From assembly GCA_009773395.1 (NCBI GenBank), contig WRPI01000002.1:234413-298412 (forward strand): DNA of 64,000 nt, given 5' to 3'. This stretch comes from Hyphomonadaceae bacterium. GTDB lineage: Bacteria > Pseudomonadota > Alphaproteobacteria > Caulobacterales > Aquidulcibacteraceae. Both the position numbers and the translations under genes were made by a program. The notes beneath the pieces are model-generated. The model saw only the letters and a list, made by a program, of their open reading frames with translations. It made no database searches and was not told the origin of the DNA. Positions 49,329 to 59,057 of this stretch are shown one piece after another (position 1 is the first letter of the stretch; each line of letters begins with the position of its first letter).

Positions 49329-51887
49329 ATGACACATAAAAACATTAAATACCAAGCCAGCGCTTTGGCAATCGCGCTTTGCTTAGGCTCAACCTTAATA
49401 GGCGAAGCCGCGCTTGCCCAATCGGCAACGGGCGCAGACGAAGTTGTAATTGTAACGGGTTCGCGCCGCGCGCGTTCAGCGGCTAATTCAGCATCACCAA
49501 TTGATGTGGTTGGCCGCTCTGAACTTTCGAGATCTGCGGATTCAGACGTTGCGGCATTGGTGCGCAATAGCGTTCCCTCATTTAACGTAAATACACAATC
49601 AATCAATGATGCGGCATCAGTAGTCCGCCCCGCCAATTTGCGCGGCATGGCGCCAGATCATACTTTGGTTTTGGTCAACGGTAAGCGTCGCCATCGGGCC
49701 TCGGTTATTGCCTTTATTGGCGGCGGTATTGCCAATGGTTCGCAAGGCGCAGATATCTCAGTGTTCCCAGCCATAGCTCTTAAGCAAGTTGAAGTCTTGC
49801 GCGATGGTGCTGCGGCACAATATGGTTCCGACGCTATTGCTGGCGTGATGAACTTCATTCTTCGCACCGATAGCGATAGTTTGGATATTAATGGCAAATG
49901 GGGCCAAACTTATGAAGGCGATGGCGCTTCTTATACAGTTTCAGCAAACCTCGGTGTGCCATTGGGTGAAAACGGTTTTGCTAATTTGAGCATTGAATAT
50001 GGCAATCAAGATGCGACAAGTCGTTCAATTCAACGCGCTGATGCTGCTGCGCTTTTGGCGGCTGGCAATACTGCGATACGCACGCCAGCGGTTCAAGTTT
50101 GGGGCCAGCCAGATATTATGGATGAGTTAAAAATATGGTTGAACACTGGCTTTGAAATTGGTGAACATGCCAGTATTTATGCTTTTGGCAATTATGCCAG
50201 CAAAGATACCGACGGCGGTTTCTATTTCCGTAATCCAAACAGCCGCGGTGGGGTTTATTCCAATGACGGCGGCGTTACTCGCTTGGTGGGTGACACAACC
50301 CCAGGAACTGGCACGACTTGCCCAACCATAACCATTGGTTCGGCGGGTGAAGCCGCTGCAGTTGCGGCAGTTCGTGCGGATCCGACATGCTTTATCTTCA
50401 ATGAAATGTTCCCTGGGGGTTTCACGCCGCGTTTCGGTGGTGAAGTACAGGATTCATCCTTTGTAATTGGCGCCAAAGGCGAAATTGGTAAATTGGGCTA
50501 TGACGTAAGTTTCAATACTGGTCGTAACGAAGTAAATTTCCATATTCGCAACACTATCAATGCGTCCTATGGGCCGAATACACAAAACGCATTTAATCCT
50601 GGTGGCCAATCGCAAACTGAAAAGAATTTTAATATTGATTTAGATTATGCGGTTGAAGTTGCGGGCTTTTCATCACCACTTAATATCGCAGGCGGCTATG
50701 AATGGCGCGATGAGCAGTTTCAGCTAAAAGCTGGTGAAGCTCAATCATATACCCAAGGCCCATTGGCAACTCAGGGTTTTTCGGTTGGCTCGAACGGCTT
50801 TAATGGCTTTACACCACTTGCTGCTGGCAAATGGAACCAAACCAGCCAAGCGCTTTATTTGGACTTGGAAGCTGATGTAACTGAGCATTTGGTTTTGGGC
50901 GCAGCAATTCGCCACGAAACTTATGATACGTTTGGTGACACCACGAATTTCAAATTATCAGCACTTGTTAACGCCTCAGATAATTTGACATTGCGCTCAA
51001 CTTATTCAACTGGCTATCGCGCGCCAACTTCAGGCCAAGCCAACATCGTTAACACTACAACGCAATTACTGAATGGTGTTCTTGCAAATATTGGTACCGT
51101 TCCACCAACCAGTGTTCTTGGGCGTTTGATTGGTGGCAAGCCACTTAAGCCAGAAACTTCGCGCAATTTCTCGGTTGGCGCTGGCTTTAACTTTGGCAAA
51201 TTGCACGGCACTTTGGACTATTTCAACATTGAAATGGAAGATAGGCTAACCCAAGCTGCGGGCCGCGATGTTAGCCAAGCAACTATTGATGGCTTGCCAT
51301 TAGCAGATCGTCAAAACTTGCGTGATTTTGGGGTTTTGAACTCATTGTTCATTAAAAATGCCGATTTGTCGTCATTCACTTATTTCACCAATGATTTTGG
51401 CTCAACTACCCATGGTATTGACTTGGTTATGTCTTATCCGCTTGAAATGATGGGCGGGACAACCAATTTGACATTTGTTGCCAATTATACCGACACTTCG
51501 GTGGATTACGGCCACGGCACATTGGGTTCAACTGCGGTCAAGGAAATTGAAGACGCATTGCCGCATTTCCGTGGTAGTTTGACGGGCACACGTGACGTCG
51601 GCCAATTAAGCTTCTTGGGCCGTGTAAATTATTTCGGCAAATTCAACGAAATGCACGCTGATGATGATACAATCCCTATTTTCGCCAAAGCCCAAGTTAC
51701 GGTTGATGCCGAAGCAACTTATCATTTAACCGAGCAAGCCTCGGTAACTCTTGGTGCGCAGAACTTGCTAGACAGCTATCCAACCCGCAACCCGTGGGAC
51801 TTTATCTTGGGTGCAAAATACCCAGTAACTGCCCCTGCGGGCTTTAATGGTGGTTTCTATTATTTGAAATTGTCATTTAGACGGTAG
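49329..51887 (+). CDS. TonB-dependent receptor, large type
   Basis: An 852-residue outer-membrane receptor. It has a signal peptide (ALAIALCLGSTLIGEAALAQ), a TonB box region EVVIVTGSRR, a plug domain (NLRGMAPDHTLVLVNGKRRH, QVEVLRDGAAAQYGSDAIAGVMNFIL) and a barrel ending in YYLKLSFRR. The QVEVLRDGAAAQYGSDAIAGV plug belongs to the group often found next to peptidases and hydrolases in marine alphaproteobacteria. It starts after TCGGGGAAAAAC. The ligand is unknown. Confidence 0.92.
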   Translation: MTHKNIKYQASALAIALCLGSTLIGEAALAQSATGADEVVIVTGSRRARSAANSASPIDVVGRSELSRSADSDVAALVRNSVPSFNVNTQSINDAASVVRPANLRGMAPDHTLVLVNGKRRHRASVIAFIGGGIANGSQGADISVFPAIALKQVEVLRDGAAAQYGSDAIAGVMNFILRTDSDSLDINGKWGQTYEGDGASYTVSANLGVPLGENGFANLSIEYGNQDATSRSIQRADAAALLAAGNTAIRTPAVQVWGQPDIMDELKIWLNTGFEIGEHASIYAFGNYASKDTDGGFYFRNPNSRGGVYSNDGGVTRLVGDTTPGTGTTCPTITIGSAGEAAAVAAVRADPTCFIFNEMFPGGFTPRFGGEVQDSSFVIGAKGEIGKLGYDVSFNTGRNEVNFHIRNTINASYGPNTQNAFNPGGQSQTEKNFNIDLDYAVEVAGFSSPLNIAGGYEWRDEQFQLKAGEAQSYTQGPLATQGFSVGSNGFNGFTPLAAGKWNQTSQALYLDLEADVTEHLVLGAAIRHETYDTFGDTTNFKLSALVNASDNLTLRSTYSTGYRAPTSGQANIVNTTTQLLNGVLANIGTVPPTSVLGRLIGGKPLKPETSRNFSVGAGFNFGKLHGTLDYFNIEMEDRLTQAAGRDVSQATIDGLPLADRQNLRDFGVLNSLFIKNADLSSFTYFTNDFGSTTHGIDLVMSYPLEMMGGTTNLTFVANYTDTSVDYGHGTLGSTAVKEIEDALPHFRGSLTGTRDVGQLSFLGRVNYFGKFNEMHADDDTIPIFAKAQVTVDAEATYHLTEQASVTLGAQNLLDSYPTRNPWDFILGAKYPVTAPAGFNGGFYYLKLSFRR

Positions 51888-51939
51888 GTGTTTGCACTTA
51901 TTGCCAATGATGAGACCCCTAAAAAATCGGTCTCGTGAC

Positions 51940-52034
51940 TTGTCATCCCCGAAAATCCGTAGGATTTATCGGGGATCTCAGGGGAATATTGGACGAGATC
52001 CCCGACATTAGCTCTGCAAATTCGGGGATGACAA
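51940..52034. repeat. Nested inverted-repeat element, different family
   Basis: TTGTCATCCCCGAA (51940-51953) and TTCGGGGATGACAA (52021-52034) form perfect 14-bp outer arms. Inside, CGGGGATCTC (51970-51979) pairs with GAGATCCCCG (51995-52004). The element is 95 bp long with no frame. The GTCATCCCCG motif recurs in dispersed repeats of other proteobacteria. It sits between the TonB receptor stop and metC. Confidence 0.65.
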
Positions 52035-52064
52035 TAATTTCAGCGTGAATTTATGACAATACCT

Positions 52065-52090
52065 AAAGGCGGGACAATGCCCCGCCTTTT
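52065..52090. terminator. Terminator between TonB receptor and metC
   Basis: AAAGGCGGG (52065-52073) pairs with CCCGCCTTT (52081-52089), with a 7-base loop, followed by T. It lies two bases from the metC stop and between convergent genes, so it may act in both directions. The stem is strong and GC-rich, typical of intrinsic terminators. Confidence 0.75.
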
Positions 52091-52091
52091 C

Positions 52092-53273
52092 CTATTTCAA
52101 CGCCTCTAGTGCCCTGTCCAAATCGGCAATTAAATCATCCACATTTTCAAGGCCAATGGCGAGGCGTATTAAATGGCCGTTTTCGGTCCATTTTACTGCG
52201 CTGCGTTTGATTTGTGGGTCACAATAAAGCACAAGGCTTTCATAACCGCCCCATGAAAAGCCCATTGCGAATATTTCGAATGCTTCGAGCATCGCATAAA
52301 TTTTGGCTTTGCCCACAGGTTTAAGAATAAAACTAAATAGCCCGCCTGCCCCCGTAAAATCGCGCTGCCATATGGCATTATCAGGCGATGAAGGCAGGGC
52401 AGGGTGCAATACGCGTTCAACTTCTTCGCGAGTTTCGAGCCAAGAAGCGATTTTGCGCGCAGTTTGGTCTTGGTGAGCCAATCGCACCGCCATCGTGCGC
52501 AACCCGCGCAAACAAAGCCAAGCGTCTTCGGCGGAAGTGCCTATTCCCAAAGCCAGATGCATATCCAATAATCTGGCCAGCAATTCCTCATTATTGGTTG
52601 TAACCGAACCCGCCAAGACATCGGAATGGCCAGATTGATATTTAGTAAGCGCTTGAATTGAAATATCTACGCCGATTGCAAGCGGCTTAAAATAAACTCC
52701 TGCGCTCCAAGTATCGTCAATCGCGGTGACAATGCCTTTGGCTTTTGCAACCTTTACAATTGCGGGAATATCCTGCAATTCCATGGTGATTGAGCCTGGG
52801 CTTTCGAGCATGATGAGCACTGTATTGGGCTTAATAAATGCGCCAATTTCGGTGCCGACTGATGGCGGATAATATGTGGTTTCGACGCCATATTTGGCCA
52901 GCACTTCATCGCAAAACCGCCGGGTTGGGCCATATGCTGAATCGCACACCAACACATGATCGCCCGATTTAGTGAGGCCGAGCAAAACCAAGGTAATCGC
53001 CGAAAGCCCCGATGGGCATAAAATTGTGCCGACGCCGCCCATAATTTCGGTTAAAGCGCTGCAAAGCCGATCTTGGGTTGATGCACCTTCAAGGCCATAG
53101 GTTTTGATGTCCTTGCGATATAAATCGGCAGGATTATCAAAAAGCACTGTGCTGCCGCGTTGAATTGGTGGGTTTACAAACCCTTCATGACTATTGGGGT
53201 CGCGCCCGAGCTGGGCTAATTTCGTTTCGATTTTATGTTCAGGGTTTTTCTTCACTTTGCAACTTTCATTCAA
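52092..53273 (-). CDS. metC: Cystathionine beta-lyase MetC
   Basis: A 393-residue PLP enzyme of the Cys/Met metabolism family. It has GLEGASTQDRLCSALTEIMGG, CDSAYGPTRRFCDE (Tyr of the active site), DDTWSAGVYFKPLAIGVDISIQALTKYQSGHSD with the PLP Lys in ALTKY, and EDAWLCLRGLRTM. The family includes cystathionine gamma-synthase; the late GFSWGGYESL fits MetC. I set the start at TTG 53273, with GAGAG upstream, overlapping sseA by eight bases; GTG 53255 is a close alternative. Genes sseA and metC point to sulfur amino acid metabolism. Confidence 0.88.
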   Translation of the reverse strand: MNESCKVKKNPEHKIETKLAQLGRDPNSHEGFVNPPIQRGSTVLFDNPADLYRKDIKTYGLEGASTQDRLCSALTEIMGGVGTILCPSGLSAITLVLLGLTKSGDHVLVCDSAYGPTRRFCDEVLAKYGVETTYYPPSVGTEIGAFIKPNTVLIMLESPGSITMELQDIPAIVKVAKAKGIVTAIDDTWSAGVYFKPLAIGVDISIQALTKYQSGHSDVLAGSVTTNNEELLARLLDMHLALGIGTSAEDAWLCLRGLRTMAVRLAHQDQTARKIASWLETREEVERVLHPALPSSPDNAIWQRDFTGAGGLFSFILKPVGKAKIYAMLEAFEIFAMGFSWGGYESLVLYCDPQIKRSAVKWTENGHLIRLAIGLENVDDLIADLDRALEALK

Positions 53274-54117
53274 TTGGTGCTCTCTCAATTGCGCCCCATT
53301 CGGACCAAGATCCGTCATATATTGGAACTTCGTTTTTGCCTAATTTGGCAAGCGCTAGTGCCAAAATACAAGCTGTAACCCCCGAACCGCAAGTGGTTAT
53401 TATCGGCAAATTCAAATCCACGCCTATTTTCGTGAATTCAGCTTTAATTGCTTCATCATCAATCATCGTGCTGTCAGGATTTAGCAAATTTGCGAACGGT
53501 AAATTTAGCGAACCTTTGATATGGCCCGATTTAAGGCCCGCGCGCGGCTCAGGCACTTCACCCAAAAAGCGTGGCGCACCACGAGCGTCAATTATTTGTG
53601 CTTTTTTGGTTTCGACATTGGCCAATATTTCGGCAAATGAGCGAACCAAATTCGGCGCGATTTTGGGCGCGAATTTTTGAGCGGTAGGTTCGTTCGGTGT
53701 CGCAATTGTTTTACGCCCTTCGGCGAGCCATTTCTTAAGCCCGCCATCAAGAACCGTCACATTCTCATGCCCCATATGGCGAAACATCCACCAAACCCTT
53801 GGGGCCGAAAAAATGCCGGCACTATCATAAACCACGATTGCGCTCTCGTTATTTATGCCCATTTGACCGATAATTTGCGCAAATTTGGCTTCATTTGGCA
53901 TCATGTGCGGCAAATCGGATGCAGTATCTGCAATCAGGTCAATATCGAAGAATTGCGCATTTTCAATGTGGCAAGTTTGGTATTCTTGATAGCCATTTCG
54001 GCCGGTGTTTGGCATGTGCCATGAAGCGTCCAACACGACCAAATTGTTCGCGCCGAGGTTTTGTGCAAGCCACGAAGTCGATACTAATGGTCCAAAATTT
54101 GAATGTCCAATGCTCAT
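53266..54117 (-). CDS. sseA: 3-Mercaptopyruvate sulfurtransferase SseA
   Basis: A 283-residue two-domain rhodanese. The N-terminal, inactive rhodanese module carries LVVLDASWHMPNTGRNGYQEYQTCHIENAQFFDIDLIAD and VVYDSAGIFSAPRVWWMF. The catalytic module ends in the loop CGSGVTA, which is the mercaptopyruvate-type sequence (thiosulfate rhodaneses have CRKG/CxxGxT variants), then LGKNEVPIYDGSWSEWG. It transfers sulfur from 3-mercaptopyruvate to acceptors. It lies between a Nudix gene and metC in one operon. Confidence 0.92.
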   Translation of the reverse strand: MSIGHSNFGPLVSTSWLAQNLGANNLVVLDASWHMPNTGRNGYQEYQTCHIENAQFFDIDLIADTASDLPHMMPNEAKFAQIIGQMGINNESAIVVYDSAGIFSAPRVWWMFRHMGHENVTVLDGGLKKWLAEGRKTIATPNEPTAQKFAPKIAPNLVRSFAEILANVETKKAQIIDARGAPRFLGEVPEPRAGLKSGHIKGSLNLPFANLLNPDSTMIDDEAIKAEFTKIGVDLNLPIITTCGSGVTACILALALAKLGKNEVPIYDGSWSEWGAIERAPIE

Positions 54118-54130
54118 GTTTTAATTCCGT

Positions 54131-54859
54131 TCATTCTATTTCGTAGCCATATTTTGGGTCAATTTCAATTTCCCATTTGCCGTCAATGAACTGGGGAATT
54201 GGGTCAATAATTGGTGTTTCGCGCGAACCCGCGGCAATTTTTATTTGCACGAAATCACGATATTTGTCCAACATTTTTAGATTGCAAATCGTCGGGAACA
54301 TCATGATTTTATTGCCATTTTTGTTGTCGTCCAATGCCTGTTGTGGGCGCAGCCATTGCGCGGAAACTGCTTCTTTGCCATCAATGATTGGTTCAAATTT
54401 TTGCGGCACTTGGGCGATGAAAAACCAAGTCGCAAACCGCCTTTTATATTGCTTTGGCGTTACCCAAATCGCATAGGTGGTCAAATTTTCGGTTAGAAGC
54501 GTGTAATTTTGCTCCGCCAGAAAATCTGTAAATCTCGCTGGATTTTTCTCAATTTCAAGGCGCAATTCCATGTCTGCCTTGTGATTTTCAAATATTGGTT
54601 CGCCCAAAGAATTGATTGCCAATAAAATGCCAGTTTCTTCAAAAGTTTCGCGAATTGCCGCGATTTTTGCGCTTATCACTTCTCCATTTTGCGCAAGTTC
54701 TTTGTCAGCTTCAGCGATTTTCCCACCCGGAAAAACAAACGCGCCGCCCGCAAATTCGATTTCCACATTGCGTTCAACCATTAAAACTTCAAAATCATCT
54801 TGGCTGCCGTGAACCAGCATTAGAGTCGCAGATGGAATTGGTAATGTTTCTTGGCTCAT
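54131..54859 (-). CDS. Nudix hydrolase, NUDT19-like
   Basis: A 242-residue Nudix hydrolase larger than the usual type. It begins IPSATLMLVHGSQDDFEVLMVERN, with FVFPGGKIAEAD before a Nudix box whose core is AAIRETFEETGIL. The region between GGK and RETFEETG is extended, as in NUDT7/NUDT19 (peroxisomal CoA diphosphatases). A CoA or acyl-CoA pyrophosphatase role is therefore possible but unproven. It is the first gene of an operon with sseA and metC (13-base gap). Confidence 0.85.
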   Translation of the reverse strand: MSQETLPIPSATLMLVHGSQDDFEVLMVERNVEIEFAGGAFVFPGGKIAEADKELAQNGEVISAKIAAIRETFEETGILLAINSLGEPIFENHKADMELRLEIEKNPARFTDFLAEQNYTLLTENLTTYAIWVTPKQYKRRFATWFFIAQVPQKFEPIIDGKEAVSAQWLRPQQALDDNKNGNKIMMFPTICNLKMLDKYRDFVQIKIAAGSRETPIIDPIPQFIDGKWEIEIDPKYGYEIE

Positions 54860-54920
54860 AATAATCAACCATCGAATGATTGATTGATTGAAGCAATGTT
54901 TTTGTCAGTGATAAGTTAAA

Positions 54921-55655
54921 TTATTTGCTTTTACCAAATCCTGGCATTTGGATTTTGCCGCCCGTTCGTGGTCTTTTTGCGGCGTTCAGAATCCTATCAA
55001 GGGCCATTACCGCCCTGTCGGAGACAGTTTCGACAATTTCGACATCAAGGAATAAATGGCCAGCGGGACGATTTTTGGCGCTTGGCAAGCCACGATTTTC
55101 AACCCGTAAACGCGCGCCATCAGGCGTGTTTTCTGGCACTTTGATGCGCAAACGCCCGCTTGGGGTTTCAATTTCGGCAAAACCGCCAAATTTCGCTTGA
55201 TTGGGTGAAATCCGAAGGAAAGTTATTATATCGCTGCCTTGGGCGTGAAAATCATCTTCATCATCAATTCGCACAACACAAGCCACGTCAGACGCACCGA
55301 TTTTGGCAATTATTCTGTCGCCGTCGCGCACCCCCGCTGGCACTTTGACTATTGCTTGGCCCAAAGCACAAGTGCCTTTCACCTGCCCACCTTTCGCCGC
55401 TGACCAAATCGACACTGGCAAGTCAATTTCCACCATACGGCTTGCACGCGAAGGTTTGGGGCGCACTTTGTCACTGCTTGCACTTGCACCAGTTATAGCG
55501 CGATAGGCAGCTTCGGCTTTTACGAATACTTCGCGCGCTTTGGGGTCAGGGTTAATATCGGGGTGACAAGTTTTGGCAATCGACCTAAATGCGTCGCGCG
55601 CAAGGCTTGCATCTGCGCCGACTTGAAGCCCTAAAATGGAATATGGTGATGACAT
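54921..55655 (-). CDS. J-domain protein with DnaJ C-terminal domains
   Basis: A 244-residue Hsp40-type co-chaperone. Residues 1-60 are a J domain with the HPD motif in KTCHPDINPDPKAREVF, needed to stimulate DnaK. There is no Gly/Phe or zinc-finger region. The rest matches the C-terminal substrate-binding domains of DnaJ/CbpA (KVPAGVRDGDRIIAKIG, LRIKVPENTPDGARLRVENRGLPS). The compact layout is closest to CbpA-like proteins. It is divergent from pdxH. Confidence 0.9.
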   Translation of the reverse strand: MSSPYSILGLQVGADASLARDAFRSIAKTCHPDINPDPKAREVFVKAEAAYRAITGASASSDKVRPKPSRASRMVEIDLPVSIWSAAKGGQVKGTCALGQAIVKVPAGVRDGDRIIAKIGASDVACVVRIDDEDDFHAQGSDIITFLRISPNQAKFGGFAEIETPSGRLRIKVPENTPDGARLRVENRGLPSAKNRPAGHLFLDVEIVETVSDRAVMALDRILNAAKRPRTGGKIQMPGFGKSK

Positions 55656-55742
55656 TGGCCACTAATGCATCAATCATGGTTAGCGCATCGTAAAAAAATG
55701 ATTTATATCTAGTTAAAATGCATAGATAATACAGGCAGCAAA

Positions 55743-56411
55743 ATGAGCAAAAAAGCGAAAATTCCACCCTCACCAAGCGATGATGAATACGAAAACCACC
55801 CTGCTTCTGACATTGCAACAATCGAGCAGATTGAAAATCCTTTGGTGATTTTTGCTGATTGGTTTGCACAGGCAAAGAAAAAAGAACCAAATGATGCCAA
55901 TGCGCTCGCTTTGGCCAGCGTCGATGAAAACCTCATGCCCGATGTGCGAATGGTTTTGCTTAAAGATTTTGATGAAAATGGCTTTGTTTTTTACACTAAT
56001 TTCAATAGCGCCAAAGGCCAACAATTATTGCAAAATCCAAAAGCGGCAATGGTGTTTCATTGGAAATCTTTGCGGCGGCAAATTCGGATTCGCGGTGTGG
56101 TTGAGGAAGTTAGTGAAAGCGAAGCCGATGAGTATTTTGCATCGCGCGCGCGGCAAAGCCAAATTGGGGCTTGGGCTTCCAATCAATCGGAAACCATGGA
56201 AAATCTTGGCGAATTGGTGAAAAATGTCGCCGATTTTGGTCTGAAATTTGGTTTAGGCAAAGTAGCACGTCCACCGCATTGGTCAGGATTTCGGCTTATC
56301 CCAACCCGCATTGAGTTTTGGCGCGATCGGGCGTTTCGTTTGCACGAAAGGTTGGAATATTCGCGCGAAAACGCTGCGGCTGCGTGGCAAATCCGCCGCC
56401 AATTTCCCTAA
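55743..56411 (+). CDS. pdxH: Pyridoxamine 5'-phosphate oxidase PdxH
   Basis: A 222-residue FMN enzyme that oxidises PNP and PMP to pyridoxal phosphate using O2. It has NALALASVDENLMPDVRMVLLKDFDENGFVFYTNFNSAKG, AAMVFHWKSLRRQIRIRGVVEEV, SRARQSQIGAWAS and PPHWSGFRLIPTRIEFWRDRAFRLHER. The C-terminus ends in WQIRRQFP, near the usual RLxP. It would supply cofactor for metC, ilvE and others nearby. Confidence 0.95.
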   Translation: MSKKAKIPPSPSDDEYENHPASDIATIEQIENPLVIFADWFAQAKKKEPNDANALALASVDENLMPDVRMVLLKDFDENGFVFYTNFNSAKGQQLLQNPKAAMVFHWKSLRRQIRIRGVVEEVSESEADEYFASRARQSQIGAWASNQSETMENLGELVKNVADFGLKFGLGKVARPPHWSGFRLIPTRIEFWRDRAFRLHERLEYSRENAAAAWQIRRQFP

Positions 56412-56500
56412 ATCGCACAATTGTTATGCTTTGGTGATTGACGGCTGCATCTGCGGCGCTAATCTGCGAAAAAACATAAAACAAAGGCGAGGGAACACGA

Positions 56501-58120
56501 ATGCTTGGCTTAATGCAAAATTGGCAATTGACCGTTGATAAAATTATTGAACATGCCGCAATAAATCACACTAATCGTGAAATTGTGACGCGCTCTGTTG
56601 AGGGGCCAATTGTTCGCACTACTTATGGCAATATTTTCACCCGCGCCAAAAAAGTTTCCAATTGGCTGCTTGGGCAAGGCATAAAATTGGGTGATCGCGT
56701 GGCTTCGCTTGCTTGGAATAGTGGCCACCATATGGAAAGTTGGTATGGGACAATGGGCATTGGGGCAATAATGCACACGCTTAATCCGCGCCTTTTTCCT
56801 GAACAATTGGTCTATATTATCAACCATGCCGAAGACAAAATAATTTTCACAGATTTGACGTTTCTGCCAATTCTAGAGGCAATTCACGATAAATGCCCAT
56901 GCGTTAAAGCATTTGTGGTGTTTACCGATGGCGCGAATATGCCACCAACAAAACTGCCAAATTGCCATGCCTATGAGGATATTCTACAAGGCCAGTCGGA
57001 CATTTCAATTTGGGGAAATTTTGAGGAAAATACCGCTTGTGGGCTTTGTTATACTTCGGGGACAACGGGCAACCCCAAAGGCGTTTTATATTCCCACCGC
57101 ACCAATGTTTTGCACACATTATTGACCATGGGCGCCGATGTTATGGGGCTTACTGCGGGTGATGTGATTTTGCCAGTCGTGCCAATGTTCCACGCCAATG
57201 CTTGGGGCATCGCGTTTTCCGCACCTGCTTGCGGTTCTAAATTGGTGATGCCGGGCGCGAAAATGGACGGCGCGTCGATTTACGAGCTTTTGGAAACCGA
57301 AAAAGTGACCTTCAGCGCCGCAGTGCCAACTGTGTGGCTTATGCTTTTACAATATCTTGAAAGCACAAACCAAAAACTTTCCACCCTCAAACAAGTGGTA
57401 ATTGGCGGGGCGGCATTGCCCGAGCATATTTTGCGCTCATTTGAAGATAAATATGGTGTTGGCATTCGCCATGCTTGGGGTATGACCGAAACATCACCAC
57501 TCGGTACGCTTGGCACACCAGGGCCCGAAGCCGCCAATTACAGCCGCGAAGAAATTATCAAAACCAAACTTAAACAAGGCCGCTCGCCTTTTGGCGTCGA
57601 ACTTAAAATCAAACGCGATGGCAAAACTGTGCCGCGTGACGGCGAGACTTTTGGCAATTTAATGGTGCGCGGCGCGGCGATTGCTGGCGCATATTTCAAG
57701 AATGAAGGCGGCGATATTCTTGATGAAGAAGGCTTTTTTGATACTGGCGATGTCGCGACAATTGACGAACATGGCTATATGCAAATTACCGACAGATCCA
57801 AGGACGTTATTAAATCAGGCGGTGAATGGATTGGCACAATTGATATTGAAAATTGCGCCGTCGGTTGCGAAGGCGTGGCCTGTGCCGCAGTTATTGGCAT
57901 TTATCACCCCAAATGGGACGAACGGCCATTGCTTATCATAGAGAAAAAAGCAGGCGCAAATCCAACCAAAGAGGATTTAATGGCGCATTTGAACGGCAAA
58001 ATCGCCAAATGGTGGATGCCCGATGATGTGCGCTTTGTTGAGACAATCCCACTCGGCGCGACCGGTAAAATCAACAAAATCGCGCTGCGTGAGACTTTTA
58101 AGGATTTGAAGTTTGGCTAG
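56501..58120 (+). CDS. Acyl-CoA ligase (AlkK/DmdB-like)
   Basis: A 539-residue AMP-binding ligase. The N-terminus [20 protein letters not shown] is typical of medium-chain or 3-methylthiopropionate CoA ligases (AlkK, DmdB). The P-loop is [19 protein letters not shown]5 is [14 protein letters not shown]7 is [16 protein letters not shown], then [14 protein letters not shown] and the catalytic Lys in [13 protein letters not shown]. It is followed by a DUF1499 protein 30 bases later. The exact acid cannot be told. Confidence 0.9.
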   Translation: MLGLMQNWQLTVDKIIEHAAINHTNREIVTRSVEGPIVRTTYGNIFTRAKKVSNWLLGQGIKLGDRVASLAWNSGHHMESWYGTMGIGAIMHTLNPRLFPEQLVYIINHAEDKIIFTDLTFLPILEAIHDKCPCVKAFVVFTDGANMPPTKLPNCHAYEDILQGQSDISIWGNFEENTACGLCYTSGTTGNPKGVLYSHRTNVLHTLLTMGADVMGLTAGDVILPVVPMFHANAWGIAFSAPACGSKLVMPGAKMDGASIYELLETEKVTFSAAVPTVWLMLLQYLESTNQKLSTLKQVVIGGAALPEHILRSFEDKYGVGIRHAWGMTETSPLGTLGTPGPEAANYSREEIIKTKLKQGRSPFGVELKIKRDGKTVPRDGETFGNLMVRGAAIAGAYFKNEGGDILDEEGFFDTGDVATIDEHGYMQITDRSKDVIKSGGEWIGTIDIENCAVGCEGVACAAVIGIYHPKWDERPLLIIEKKAGANPTKEDLMAHLNGKIAKWWMPDDVRFVETIPLGATGKINKIALRETFKDLKFG

Positions 58121-58150
58121 GCTCGATATTTAGAAAAAAGGAAAACTGCA

Positions 58151-59047
58151 ATGGCTGATTTAATTGACGATGCAATCGCGCCAGCGGTGGATAAAAAGCC
58201 CGCCGCGGTGGAAAAAACGCCTATGGCAAAGCGCCGCGATATGGTATTGCTTATTGCTGTTTCATTGGCGGCGCTTATTCCAATTTGGTTTATTTGCGCG
58301 GCACTTGGCACAAAATATGGGCTTTGGGGCTGGAAAATTGGCCTTGGTTTGATGACCATTAAAATCGGGCCATTATTGATTTTTGCCACTTTGATTTTGG
58401 CTGTGGTTGGCGCGGTTTTGATGTTAATTGCAAGGCCGTTTGCCGGCTGGAAAGCTGCGATTTTTGCCGCTCTCATACCCGCAATCGCATTGTCGCAAGT
58501 GATGGCAATAAAGGCCAAAAGCGCAAATATTCCGCCAATTCACGATATTTCGACCGATCCAAATGCGCCTTTGCAATTTTCAACCCAAACATTGCAAATG
58601 CGAATTGCGCAAGGCGAAACCAACCCAATTGTCGCCCCAACTTTAACCCCAACCCCCACCAACCCCAACAAGCCATCGCGCTTTGCGGGGCTTAATGTTG
58701 CGCAATCACAGCGCCTCGCATATCCAACAATTGCGCCATTAATCGTAAGTGGTAAAAGCGTGGCCCAAGTGGGTGAAGCGGCAAAATCGGCGGCGCGGGG
58801 TTTGGGCCTTGTCACTGTTAAATCTGAGGATTGCGATTGCGGCGCGGGCAGTTTCACCAATATTGAAGCCACCGCAACCTCGTTTTGGTTTGGCTTTGTC
58901 GATGATGTCGCGATTTCAGTAAAACCCCAAGGTAATGACGTGCGGGTGGATGTGCGCTCCGTCAGCCGGGTTGGAACTTCGGATTTGGGCGCAAATGGCA
59001 AAAGGGTGTCGGCGATTTTATCGGCAATTCGCGCGAAAACGGATTAA
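58151..59047 (+). CDS. DUF1499 domain-containing membrane protein
   Basis: A 298-residue protein with three membrane helices in the first half (MVLLIAVSLAALIPIWFICAA, LLIFATLILAVVGAVLMLI, AAIFAALIPAIALSQVMAI) and a C-terminal DUF1499 domain (SFTNIEATATSFWFGFVDDVAISVKPQGNDVRVDVRSVSRVGTSDLGANGKRV). The function of DUF1499 is unknown. It lies 30 bases after the ligase gene and ten before a lipoprotein hydrolase gene. Confidence 0.87.
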   Translation: MADLIDDAIAPAVDKKPAAVEKTPMAKRRDMVLLIAVSLAALIPIWFICAALGTKYGLWGWKIGLGLMTIKIGPLLIFATLILAVVGAVLMLIARPFAGWKAAIFAALIPAIALSQVMAIKAKSANIPPIHDISTDPNAPLQFSTQTLQMRIAQGETNPIVAPTLTPTPTNPNKPSRFAGLNVAQSQRLAYPTIAPLIVSGKSVAQVGEAAKSAARGLGLVTVKSEDCDCGAGSFTNIEATATSFWFGFVDDVAISVKPQGNDVRVDVRSVSRVGTSDLGANGKRVSAILSAIRAKTD

Positions 59048-59057
59048 AGGCATTCAA

